NCBI GenBank assembly: GCA_012519125.1
Contig: JAAYQY010000433.1
Span: 1-9,517 of the forward strand
From: Spirochaetales bacterium
GTDB lineage: Bacteria; Spirochaetota; Spirochaetia; Sphaerochaetales; Sphaerochaetaceae
Length of the DNA stretch: 9,517 nt
Reading direction: 5' to 3'
Part shown: positions 1 to 6,403 of the stretch, piece by piece
Layout: every line of letters starts with the position of its first letter
How positions within the stretch are numbered: position 1 is the first letter of the stretch
Translations under genes and position numbers: made by a program
Notes under the pieces: generated by a model
Told to the model about the DNA's origin: nothing
What the model saw: only the letters and a program-made list of their open reading frames with translations
The model's database searches: none

Positions 1-1666
1 CGCGGAACATCTGCTGTTCCATCTCCTTGTCAAAGAAACAGAAGGGGGTCTCGCTACCCCAGAGCGTATGTGCTTTCTCTGAGGCTACCAGGACATTGCG
101 CAGCAGCTGATCAACATATCTGGCATTGGAGGAGTCAATTTCCACCACCCCGATTCCCCAACCGATGCCTTCCACAGTCAAAAGACTCTCAAGCAGTTGG
201 GATATCTCCCTGCAGAACGCTTGGAGCTGGTCCCTGGTCCGGCAACACTTCACATAGTAGGTGAATCGATACTCGTGTGTTTTGCAGAGCGTACAGTCTT
301 CCCTGCAAAGTGCCTCCAGACTGGTGGCAACGCGCTTGAGAATCTCCTGGGCGTACTGATGTCCGTAGGTAAGGCTTGATGCATGGAGGGCGCTGATGTT
401 CACCGTCACAAGGCTGCGCTTGAGCCCAAGATGTCGCTCTGCATCAGAACGCAAGAGCGCTTCAAGATGGGTTCTGTTGAACAATCCTGTCCAACTGTCA
501 TGCTCATTCAAGTAGGTCAGTTCATGTTCGATTCGCTTACGTTCGGAGATGTCGAGGATGATGCCTTCCAGAGCTTGCACTCTCCCCTCTTCGTCATAGA
601 CACCTTGTCCCATCTCCCAGATCCATTTGCGCTCACCTAAGCTGGTGATGATCTCATACTCGTAACGGAAAGGTTCATGAAGGGCAAGAGTACGTTTCCA
701 CTCCCTGTTGATCTCCTCATGATAGGAGTCGACAATAAGGTCGTTGAAGCTGATGTCACGGTTGGCCAGAAGACTGTCTGGTTCATACCCGGTGAGGTCC
801 CTGCACCCTTCTGAGACGAAGAGCATGGTCCACTCTTGGTCATATTTGCATCGATAGGCCATCCCGGGAAGGTGGGAGAGCAAGACTGACTTGCTGCGTT
901 CACTTTCCTTGAGCGAGTGCTCGATCTCTTTACGTTTGGTGATGTCCTGCACGAGACAACTATGATTGTAATCATGCCCGTTCGCAAGGTTGAGCGGGGC
1001 AACAACCATATCAACCCAGACATAGGAGCCATCGGGCTTGAGGTATCGTTTCTCCATGGAATAGCTGGGTATCTCTCCGTCCTGCAGCTGAGAGAACAGC
1101 TTCATATCCTGCACAAGATCGTCAGGATGCGTGATGCTCGCCCAACCCAGCTCCATCAGCTCTTCCTTGGTTCTGCCGGTGATTGCTTCGAACTTGGGAT
1201 TAACATTGAATAGTTCGCTTATGTGCCCTGCTGCAGGGCTCTTCCCATGAGAGATGGTGATTCCCATGGGAGCTTGCCAGAAGATGGCATTGAAAAGAGA
1301 GGTCTGTTCTTCCAGCCGCTCTTCAAGCGTATGCTGATCAGGCTGGCCGAAGAGTTGCTCGAGCCGGTCCACGAGCTCACCCGATTGCAAGGGTTTTGTC
1401 AGCTGACAGACAAACGGAAGATCTTCAGACCCGTATACCCAAAAAGGAAGCTTTGCTGAGATCTCTTCACACAGCAAGGAGGCAAGGAGTTTCTCTGAAA
1501 GAACTGCCTCATCAAGAATGACCAGATCGATACCATCGGAAGTATACAAGTGGTGCAAGACCTCATCAGGTTCAATTGAGGTCAGCCAATAGGTTGCATC
1601 CAAGAGGGCATGCATCGCTCTGGTGTCCTGGGATGATAATCCCACAACCAATATCTTTCGTTTCAA
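1..1666 (-). CDS. PAS/degenerate-GGDEF sensory c-di-GMP protein, 3' end outside window
   Basis: The first 555 residues are present and the frame is open to the window edge. Residues about 4-106 form a receiver-like fold: strand ILVVG, Asp52 in DLVILD and Lys91 in LTKPL. The acidic pair after the first strand is missing, so it is probably a pseudo-receiver. Two PAS domains follow (about 120-250 and 256-380), each ending in a PAC-like segment (QDITKRKEIE, LDISERKRIE). Residues 383-545 are a GGDEF domain with the entry motif NEHDSWTGLFNR, but the catalytic motif reads HEYRF at 464-468, so cyclase activity is not expected. The last residues (FFDKEMEQQMFR) resemble the usual GGDEF-to-EAL linker, so a c-di-GMP phosphodiesterase domain probably lies beyond position 1 (inference). 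The start is TTG at 1666: an in-frame TGA lies at 1684-1682, a ribosome site precedes it, and the next Met (residue 18) would delete the first strand. No membrane segments are seen, so it is probably cytoplasmic. Confidence 0.9.
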   Translation of the reverse strand, partial: MKRKILVVGLSSQDTRAMHALLDATYWLTSIEPDEVLHHLYTSDGIDLVILDEAVLSEKLLASLLCEEISAKLPFWVYGSEDLPFVCQLTKPLQSGELVDRLEQLFGQPDQHTLEERLEEQTSLFNAIFWQAPMGITISHGKSPAAGHISELFNVNPKFEAITGRTKEELMELGWASITHPDDLVQDMKLFSQLQDGEIPSYSMEKRYLKPDGSYVWVDMVVAPLNLANGHDYNHSCLVQDITKRKEIEHSLKESERSKSVLLSHLPGMAYRCKYDQEWTMLFVSEGCRDLTGYEPDSLLANRDISFNDLIVDSYHEEINREWKRTLALHEPFRYEYEIITSLGERKWIWEMGQGVYDEEGRVQALEGIILDISERKRIEHELTYLNEHDSWTGLFNRTHLEALLRSDAERHLGLKRSLVTVNISALHASSLTYGHQYAQEILKRVATSLEALCREDCTLCKTHEYRFTYYVKCCRTRDQLQAFCREISQLLESLLTVEGIGWGIGVVEIDSSNARYVDQLLRNVLVASEKAHTLWGSETPFCFFDKEMEQQMFR

Positions 1667-1672
1667 ACAGCA

Positions 1673-1681
1673 TCTCCCTTC
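1673..1681 (-). promoter_or_regulatory. Ribosome binding site deciding a TTG start
   Basis: On the minus strand GAAGGGAGA ends 6 nt before TTG 1666-1664. An in-frame stop 18 nt upstream leaves no other start codon that keeps the receiver-like domain. A TAGAAT hexamer at 1699-1694 could be this gene's -10, but I see no good -35 at the right distance. Confidence 0.65.
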
Positions 1682-1716
1682 TCAGAAAACCAAATTCTAC
1701 AGCAAACACCTTGATG

Positions 1717-1764
1717 CAACCGGGTTGATGAGTAATGAACTAGTACGTATATGCTAGTATATAG
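1717..1764 (+). promoter_or_regulatory. Divergent control region with candidate promoter and operator
   Basis: The 194-bp gap 1667-1860 separates two divergent genes. On the plus strand TTGATG (1725-1730) and TATATG (1748-1753) are 17 bp apart and could be a sigma70-type promoter for the MATE gene. The proposed -10 lies inside an inverted repeat, ACTAG-10 bp-CTAGT (1739-1758); the same bases also give a direct repeat of CTAGTA at 1740 and 1754. A second small palindrome, CAACCGGGTTG, lies at 1717-1727 and touches the proposed -35. The size and AT-rich spacing resemble operators of dimeric repressors such as MarR or TetR types, which often control efflux genes, but no such regulator gene is in the window. 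Confidence 0.4.
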
Positions 1765-1821
1765 CCAAAACTTCCATACATGCCAGCACAAATATTCAGC
1801 ATTTCTTATCTGCATTGTGGA

Positions 1822-1850
1822 TTGCATGAATGGCCTTGATGGACTAGAGT
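1822..1850 (+). promoter_or_regulatory. Candidate start-proximal promoter of the MATE gene
   Basis: TTGCAT (1822-1827) and TAGAGT (1845-1850) are separated by 17 bp. A transcript starting about 7 nt after the -10 would begin only a few bases before ATG 1861, where no Shine-Dalgarno is visible. The -10 matches the consensus at four of six positions, so this is tentative. Confidence 0.35.
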
Positions 1851-1860
1851 ACAAGACCAT

Positions 1861-3201
1861 ATGGGAACGCATGTAACACTCATGACCAAGGGCTCAATAC
1901 AAAGGAACCTCCTCTCCTTTGCAATTCCCATTTTTCTTGGCAATCTGTTCCAGCAACTCTACCATACCACCGACTCACTGGTAGTCGGCAACTTTGTCGG
2001 CAAAGAGGCCTTGGCTGCCATCTCCTCCATTGCAAGCCTGACCATGCTGCTTGTCGGTCTCTTCCAGGGAATCTTTGTGGGGGCCGGGGTGGTGATCTCC
2101 ACCTCGTTTGGGGAAGGGAACAAGGAAGAAGTCGGAAAGGCAGTCCATACCTCGGTAGCCTTCGGCATCGCCAGCAGCGTTTTGCTCACCATCCTGGGAT
2201 ACTATCTCACCCCGCTCATCCTTACCTGGATGCAGACCCCTGTCGAAGTTTACGACGATGCGTCCCGCTATGTACGCATCTACTTTTTGGGGATCAGCAC
2301 CCTGGTGCTCTACAACACTGCCAGCGGAATCCTGCAAGCAGTGGGAGACAGCAAGCACCCACTCTACTACCTGGTTGTCGCGGCAATCCTGAACATCATC
2401 CTTGATTTGGTTTTCGTCGGGGTTTTCCATCTTGGTATTGCGGGGACTGCCTATGCCACGGTCATCTCCCAAGGAGTCAGTGCAATCCTCTGTTTCCGCC
2501 TCTTGTTCACCACCAAGGACTTGGTCAGGGTGAGGGTGCGTTCCATCAAATTCCATCCGTATCTCTTGAAACGAGTCCTCAGGCTTGGCATCCCCTCGGG
2601 GATCCAGAATTCGGTGACGTCTTTCGCAAATGTCATCTTACAAGCTTCCATCAATCTCTTTGGTGCTGATGCCATGGCAGGCAATGGTGCTTTCATGCGC
2701 ATCCAAGGCTTCGCATTCATCCCCATCACCGCTTTCGCTCTCGCCCTGACAACCTTCACCGGACAGAATCTTGGGGCAAGAGAGTATGTGCGGGTTCGCA
2801 AAGCCGCACGGTTCGGGGCTCTCTTCGCCATGATTTTAGCCGAGTCCATCGGCCTGTTGCTCTATTTCGGAGCATATCCTTTGATCAGCCTGTTCAGCCG
2901 AGATCCTGCCGTCATTGCCATCGGCATTGAGAAAGCAAAGATTTCCAGCTTCTTCATGTGGGCTCTCGCACTCAGCCACGTCATGACCGGCATCTTCCGT
3001 GGGGCAGGAAGATCCATCGTACCGATGAGCGTCATGCTTGCAATCTGGTGTGTATTCCGCATCATTTTCATCCAGGTCGGGCTTTCACTCTTTCTGGATG
3101 TCCGTGTGGTGTTCTGGGCCTATCCTGTCACCTGGACGATCAGCAGCATCATCTTCATCCTCTACTATTTTCTGGTCGACTGGATGGCACAAACCAAGTA
3201 A
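1861..3201 (+). CDS. MATE family multidrug/metabolite efflux transporter
   Basis: An inner-membrane antiporter of the MATE family, which exports cationic drugs or metabolites in exchange for Na+ or H+. The 446 residues match the family's usual length of about 450 and form two homologous MatE halves, expected to span the membrane twelve times. The opening segment (about 11-55: GSIQRNLLSFAIPIFLGNLF, QQLYHTTDSLVVGNFVGKEA) is the signature of the DinF/MepA-like branch and includes Asp38 in the first helix, at the position of the conserved acidic residue. The second half begins near LKRVLRLGIPSGIQNS. The start is uncertain: ATG 1861 gives MGTHVTLMTKG, while ATG 1882 gives MTKGSIQRN, which looks more like the family's usual N-terminus. 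Neither has a clear Shine-Dalgarno. The substrate cannot be read from sequence. The aldolase-like gene follows after 26 nt and is probably cotranscribed. Confidence 0.93.
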   Translation: MGTHVTLMTKGSIQRNLLSFAIPIFLGNLFQQLYHTTDSLVVGNFVGKEALAAISSIASLTMLLVGLFQGIFVGAGVVISTSFGEGNKEEVGKAVHTSVAFGIASSVLLTILGYYLTPLILTWMQTPVEVYDDASRYVRIYFLGISTLVLYNTASGILQAVGDSKHPLYYLVVAAILNIILDLVFVGVFHLGIAGTAYATVISQGVSAILCFRLLFTTKDLVRVRVRSIKFHPYLLKRVLRLGIPSGIQNSVTSFANVILQASINLFGADAMAGNGAFMRIQGFAFIPITAFALALTTFTGQNLGAREYVRVRKAARFGALFAMILAESIGLLLYFGAYPLISLFSRDPAVIAIGIEKAKISSFFMWALALSHVMTGIFRGAGRSIVPMSVMLAIWCVFRIIFIQVGLSLFLDVRVVFWAYPVTWTISSIIFILYYFLVDWMAQTK

Positions 3202-3213
3202 ACTGAAAGAATC

Positions 3214-3220
3214 AGGAGGA
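3214..3220 (+). promoter_or_regulatory. Strong ribosome binding site of the aldolase-like gene
   Basis: AGGAGGA lies 7 nt before ATG 3228, inside the 26-nt gap after the MATE stop codon. There is little room for a promoter, so the gene is probably translated from the MATE transcript by independent initiation. Confidence 0.8.
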
Positions 3221-3227
3221 ACGAAAG

Positions 3228-3830
3228 ATGGACAAGACCACCCAGATATTGGCCAAGATTCGCTGCATACCCATGGCAAAGGCCTTTCCCAAGGATGCTG
3301 GACCGGAGCTTGCAAAAGCACTGCGCACCAGCGGCGTGGGAGCTGTCAACGTATCGGTACAGCAAGATGGAGGGTTTGAACTCTTGCGCTACCTCGCTAT
3401 GCAAGGGGATATCCTTGCAGGGGGTGGGAACGTACAGACCTATGCACAAGCACTTCAGGCTTTGGACAACGGGGCTGCCTTCCTCTTCTCACCCTGCTTT
3501 GATGAGCAGATGATCGGGCTCTGCCAGAGCCGGTCGATTCCAATCTATCCGGTAACCACACAAGCAACCCTCGCCAAGCAGTGGAATCTTGATGTGCTTG
3601 GCTGTTATCCTGTAGAAGAGCTCGGGGGTCTTGCATTCATCGATAGGATGGCACAAGAGGGGGATTTCTCCTTCTTTGTTGCTGGACACATCGATGAAGC
3701 AGTGACTGCCCACTACCTGGCCAATCCCCATGTGCTGGGAATGACCGGCAGCTGGATGTTCCAAGATACTCAGGATTGGGAAAAGGTCACCCAAGCATTG
3801 AAACGGGCAAGAGCGTACGCCCAGAGCTAA
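3228..3830 (+). CDS. KDPG/KHG aldolase-fold protein lacking the catalytic residues
   Basis: The 200 residues follow the plan and length of the class I KDPG/KHG aldolases (Eda family): an N-terminal helix with MAKAF, strand GVGAVNVSVQQ, AGGGNV (53-69 region, cf. GAGTV), FLFSPCFDEQMIGLC (cf. ISPGLTEPLLKAA), IPIYPVTT, CYPVEELGGL (cf. FFPAEANGG) and VLGMTGSWMF (cf. CIGGSWLV). Aligned by eye with E. coli Eda, Glu45 becomes Asn41, Arg49 becomes Gln45, and the Schiff-base Lys133 becomes Gly125, since FKFFPAE reads LGCYPVE. Aldol cleavage by the known mechanism is therefore unlikely, while the barrel and the phosphate-end loops look intact. It may be a binding or regulatory protein or have a changed reaction. 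It sits 26 nt after the MATE gene and its stop interlocks with that of the minus-strand gene (CTAA at 3827-3830). The fold assignment is solid; the role is unknown. Confidence 0.85.
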   Translation: MDKTTQILAKIRCIPMAKAFPKDAGPELAKALRTSGVGAVNVSVQQDGGFELLRYLAMQGDILAGGGNVQTYAQALQALDNGAAFLFSPCFDEQMIGLCQSRSIPIYPVTTQATLAKQWNLDVLGCYPVEELGGLAFIDRMAQEGDFSFFVAGHIDEAVTAHYLANPHVLGMTGSWMFQDTQDWEKVTQALKRARAYAQS

Positions 3831-4270
3831 GAAGGCAAAGAACCCCCGATTGTCTTGGGAGTGAGGATGGTGAACCCCTCATCCTCAAGCAATTGGGCGA
3901 AGACACCGTTGCCAGGGATGAGATGTGAGGAAAAGCTGCCATCGTAGATCATGCCAAGGCCGCAGGAGGGACTGCGCTCCATCAAGAGAGCGGTGGTGCA
4001 CCCCGTTCGCCTTGCTTTCTCCAAGGCAATCCGAGCACCCTCCTCAAAGGCCTTGGTTACATCACTGCCTGCTTGGGTGATTACCTTGTTGCCCACCTTC
4101 TCAGAGGGTGGGCGCGGTGTGGGCAAACCTCCCAACTGTTCAGGACAGACAGCAATTACCTCAAAGGTTTGCAGCACCTTCCCTGCCAGTGAGAAAGGGA
4201 CTGAACTCCCATTGTAGCGACAGGGAGCGCCCAGCAAACATGAACTGACCAGCAGGGGTATTTTCCTCAT
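3827..4270 (-). CDS. DUF523 family protein, TudS-like [4Fe-4S] thiouracil desulfidase candidate
   Basis: The 147 residues give a complete DUF523 protein. Hallmarks are LLVSSCLLGAPCRYNG (7-21), VCPEQLGGLPTPRPP (41-55), DVTKAFEEGA (70-79) and RSPSCG (99-104), with a late IYDGSFS segment. Characterised members (TudS) remove sulfur from 2-thiouracil with a [4Fe-4S] cluster held by three cysteines; here Cys11, Cys42 and Cys103 fit that role, with Glu44 and Ser101 at the likely active site. Cys17 is also present. Cytoplasmic. Start chosen at ATG 4270, because homologues begin just before the VSSCLLG strand. Longer readings from ATG 4306 or TTG 4321 would overlap the divergent regulator and have no ribosome site. 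The 3' end overlaps the aldolase-like gene by 4 nt. The family is certain; the substrate is inferred. Confidence 0.92.
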   Translation of the reverse strand: MRKIPLLVSSCLLGAPCRYNGSSVPFSLAGKVLQTFEVIAVCPEQLGGLPTPRPPSEKVGNKVITQAGSDVTKAFEEGARIALEKARRTGCTTALLMERSPSCGLGMIYDGSFSSHLIPGNGVFAQLLEDEGFTILTPKTIGGSLPS

Positions 4271-4304
4271 GGAAGAACCATAGCATGTGTGATAATCTTT
4301 TCCC
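4271..4304. promoter_or_regulatory. 34-bp divergent promoter region with two extended -10 elements
   Basis: On the plus strand TGTGATAAT (4288-4296) is an extended -10 ending 8 nt before ATG 4305. On the minus strand TGCTATGGT (4285-4277) is a weaker extended -10 ending 6 nt before ATG 4270. Neither gene has a Shine-Dalgarno, so both transcripts may start at or next to the start codon. The -10 elements face away from each other only 8 bp apart, so RNA polymerase could probably serve one side at a time. An AraC-type regulator encoded on one side is an obvious candidate to control both. Confidence 0.5.
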
Positions 4305-5156
4305 ATGGATGGATATGACAATCTCGTACAAACCCTCAGTCGGTTTGAGCAAAGCCTCGGCGGGGAACATCCCCTAACCAGTGTGCAGTCACTTGCACAG
4401 GTAAGCGGATACAGTCCCCATCACTTCTCAAGGCTCTTCTCATCCCATACCAATCTCAAGCTCAAGGAGTATCTTCAGGCAAGACAACTAACTGCTTTGA
4501 TCCTTCAAGCCCTCACTGATGAAAGCACTTATGCGGACCTGCTCCCTCTCTATGGCTTTGAGGACTATGAAACCTTCTACCGCTGCTGTAAACGCAAGTT
4601 TGGCAAGAGCCCAAGTATGGTACGAAAACAAGGTCTGCAACGAAGTGAACTGCAAGAGCGCATCCATCCTGCCAGAAAGGAGGAAGCGCAGCAACTGTTG
4701 GGTGAAGAAGTGCAACTTGATGGGTTTATGCTCTGTGGCCTTAGTTTCTTTCTCGGACCCGAAACCCGCTCTTTCCACACGATTTGGCAGCAGTTCGCAA
4801 AGCATCAGCACCTGATACTCCCCCATCCAGCTGACAAGGCCAGTTACCAATACTCAGCTTGGCTGGAAGAGGCCTCGGACGGCATGAGTGTCCTCTGTGC
4901 AGTCCCAGTCGAGAAAGAGAGTGAGCAAAATCCCCTGTTCTCTTTGAGAAGCATCCCACCCTGTCGCTATGTACGCTTCATTCACGACCAAGATGTGACG
5001 AGCATCCCCAAAACCTACCAGTACATCTACGGCACTTACTTTGCCCATAGCGAGATGCAGCCATTGGGCAACTGGGAGTTCCAGCGGTATCCCGAGGGTG
5101 AACAGCTGATCGAAATCTACATCCCTCTCAGAACGCAAACTCCTCTTCCCAGTTGA
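4305..5156 (+). CDS. AraC family transcription regulator with GyrI-like effector domain
   Basis: A 283-residue regulator. Residues 20-110 are an AraC/XylS DNA-binding domain with two helix-turn-helix motifs: SVQSLAQVSGYSPHHFSRLF (26-45) and, more degenerate, YADLLPLYGFEDYETFYRCC (76-95) followed by KRKFGKSPSMVRK. After a charged linker, residues about 137-276 match the GyrI-like/AraC effector-binding fold: LDGFMLCGLSFFLGP, RYVRFIHDQDVTSIPKTYQ, and the terminal strand LIEIYIPLR, whose Glu270 lies where many relatives carry the ligand-contacting glutamate. This is the Rob/SoxS-neighbour or BmrR-type ligand module, often tied to drug or metabolite sensing. The ligand is unknown. It is divergent from the TudS-like gene and lies 1.1 kb after the MATE gene; either is a plausible target. 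The 3' end overlaps trmO by 29 nt. No Shine-Dalgarno is visible upstream of ATG 4305. Confidence 0.9.
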   Translation: MDGYDNLVQTLSRFEQSLGGEHPLTSVQSLAQVSGYSPHHFSRLFSSHTNLKLKEYLQARQLTALILQALTDESTYADLLPLYGFEDYETFYRCCKRKFGKSPSMVRKQGLQRSELQERIHPARKEEAQQLLGEEVQLDGFMLCGLSFFLGPETRSFHTIWQQFAKHQHLILPHPADKASYQYSAWLEEASDGMSVLCAVPVEKESEQNPLFSLRSIPPCRYVRFIHDQDVTSIPKTYQYIYGTYFAHSEMQPLGNWEFQRYPEGEQLIEIYIPLRTQTPLPS

Positions 5157-5595
5157 ACGCCTCGCTCTCTTCCAGATAGCGGGGCCAATGGTCGCACCAA
5201 GATGGCATGACGAGATCCCTTACACGGTCCTCACTACCATGATACGGCTTGATGTCGAAAATCGGAGTCCCAGGCTCAGCATCAATCCAAGCCAACTCAA
5301 CCCTTCCCCGTTCTGGATCTACACAGATAAGCTGGGCCACACTGATGCACAGGCTGTTCGGCCGATAGGGAGAACGGGTTGCGAACACCCCGATCTGGGC
5401 CGGACCCTTGGTGTAGGGCTTTTCAAACAACACGTATTTGCTCCCTGCATTTCCTATCTTGTCTGCAAACCAGAGAACCTGTACATGCCCAAACCCCTCA
5501 AGCCCAACAAGCCCCTTGCGATAGGCGTGTTCAATGAGAAGGGAGTATCCCCCTTCATGCGAAACCGTCCCAATGGAAGTACACTGAATTTCCAT
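5128..5595 (-). CDS. trmO: TrmO/TsaA-type tRNA m6t6A37 methyltransferase
   Basis: A 155-residue single-domain UPF0066 (YaeB/TsaA) protein. The E. coli member TrmO uses S-adenosylmethionine to N6-methylate t6A37 in tRNA-Thr. The beta-barrel core is complete: an opening SIGTVSHE (7-14), the family signature GVFATRSPYRPNSLCIS (69-85), and GTPIFDIKPYHG (109-120). In the signature, the usual NPIGLS reads NSLCIS. The protein is shorter than E. coli TrmO because it lacks the C-terminal extension; many bacterial and archaeal homologues share this compact form and the ending with W-C-x-H-W-P. Start chosen at ATG 5595 for the ribosome site AAAGGAG; a longer reading to 5661 adds 22 residues without family similarity. 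The family is clear; the exact tRNA substrate is inferred. Confidence 0.88.
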   Translation of the reverse strand: MEIQCTSIGTVSHEGGYSLLIEHAYRKGLVGLEGFGHVQVLWFADKIGNAGSKYVLFEKPYTKGPAQIGVFATRSPYRPNSLCISVAQLICVDPERGRVELAWIDAEPGTPIFDIKPYHGSEDRVRDLVMPSWCDHWPRYLEESEAFNWEEEFAF

Positions 5596-5603
5596 GCCAA
5601 ATG

Positions 5604-5610
5604 CTCCTTT
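5604..5610 (-). promoter_or_regulatory. Ribosome binding site fixing the trmO start
   Basis: On the minus strand AAAGGAG stands 8 nt before ATG 5595. No comparable site precedes the longer reading that would begin at 5661. Confidence 0.75.
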
Positions 5611-5631
5611 CCAAGTTGATGGATGCAGCGT

Positions 5632-5643
5632 CGCATGGATGCG
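5632..5643. repeat. Short inverted repeat upstream of trmO
   Basis: CGCAT-GG-ATGCG is a perfect 5-bp dyad in the 91-bp gap between the creatininase-family gene and trmO. It could be an operator, or chance at this length. I found no clear -35/-10 pair and no stem with a T-run in this gap, so trmO may be read from the upstream genes. Confidence 0.25.
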
Positions 5644-5686
5644 TAGTACGAGCCATGACAAAACCGGCTGAGCAGCTTACATAATC

Positions 5687-6403
5687 CTACAAACCCAACT
5701 CCTGCAATTTCCTTCCGATGGATTGCACCGTGGTCTCAATCAGGTACTCGCCCCAGGCAATGCTGCTGGTGCGGGGGTCTTCGCCCTTCACCCCGAGCGG
5801 CCAGGATTCTGGATCGAGACGGGAAAGGTCCACCAGCTCGGGGTGGAGGGCCATCATGGTCGAAGTCTCGATTTTCCCCGCATGATCATTTTGGGTCAGA
5901 TAGGTAAGAGGATCGAAGTCATTGACAGAGGAGAGCAGGATGATATCATACTGCTTCTCCCAAAGCGGGGCCATCTCAGCCCAGGCCTTGCGGCTGGGAC
6001 CATGCCCATCAGCAAGAAGGCAGATGAACCCTGCTCGCTTGGCTTGGGCGACAATTGACTCAAGCAAAGAGAGAAAAAGCCCCTTGGAAACCCAATAGCA
6101 ACTGCCCGGAAGCTGTTGGTGGGGTCGTGTCGCATCGGAGCTGTCCATCCCGATCAGTTGGTTGCCATCACCAGCATCCTCTGTCCGGTCGGGTCCCACA
6201 AAGAGTGGGGGAAACACAATGCCACCGAACCTTCGTGCAGCACGAAGAAACAAGCCTTCGGCTTGCAAGGAGTCACTGCCAAGCACATTGTGCAGCCCAT
6301 GCCACTCCAAGGTCCCCAAGGGCAGATACCCAACAGGATGTTCTGCCAGTCGCTTCTGGAAGGCAGGAACACTCAGATAGGCATACTGTACACGCTCATC
6401 CAT
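5687..6403 (-). CDS. Creatininase family metal-dependent amidohydrolase
   Basis: The 238 residues match the creatininase family, whose members hydrolyse cyclic or linear amides such as creatinine and formamidopyrimidine-type intermediates using a two-metal site. Motifs: PLGTLEWHGLHNVLGSDS (28-45) gives the probable ligands Glu33, His35 and Asp44 in the family pattern E-x-H-G-x-H-x-x-x-x-x-D. LLADGHGPSRKAW (129-141) gives His134, and NDHAGKIETSTMMAL (172-186) gives Glu179. Length is normal and no signal peptide is seen. Substrate unknown: none of the neighbours points to creatine, riboflavin or F420 metabolism. It starts inside the last codons of the diguanylate cyclase gene (8-nt overlap) behind the ribosome site AAGGAGGTG (6419-6411, 7 nt before ATG 6403), so the two are cotranscribed and probably translationally coupled. 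Confidence 0.9.
   Translation of the reverse strand: MDERVQYAYLSVPAFQKRLAEHPVGYLPLGTLEWHGLHNVLGSDSLQAEGLFLRAARRFGGIVFPPLFVGPDRTEDAGDGNQLIGMDSSDATRPHQQLPGSCYWVSKGLFLSLLESIVAQAKRAGFICLLADGHGPSRKAWAEMAPLWEKQYDIILLSSVNDFDPLTYLTQNDHAGKIETSTMMALHPELVDLSRLDPESWPLGVKGEDPRTSSIAWGEYLIETTVQSIGRKLQELGL

Noticed and set aside
637..1032. 131-residue minus-strand open frame inside the PAS region
   Set aside because: It lies in a different frame from the recognisable PAS/GGDEF protein on the same strand, so it is a shadow.
1663..1872. 69-residue open frame on the minus strand across the intergenic region
   Set aside because: It covers the divergent control region and overlaps the starts of both flanking genes; there is no ribosome site and its composition is not protein-like.
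1975..2556. 193-residue open frame antisense to the MATE gene
   Set aside because: The sense frame is a clear MATE protein; this frame is a charged, repetitive shadow without motifs.
4271..4321. Longer start of the DUF523 gene (TTG 4321 or ATG 4306)
   Set aside because: It would overlap the divergent regulator's coding region, has no ribosome site, and homologues start next to the VSSCLLG strand.
5667..5687. Possible terminator stem (GCTGCTCAGC) after the creatininase-family gene
   Set aside because: Only 4-bp arms with almost no loop, and no proper T-run follows; too weak to call.
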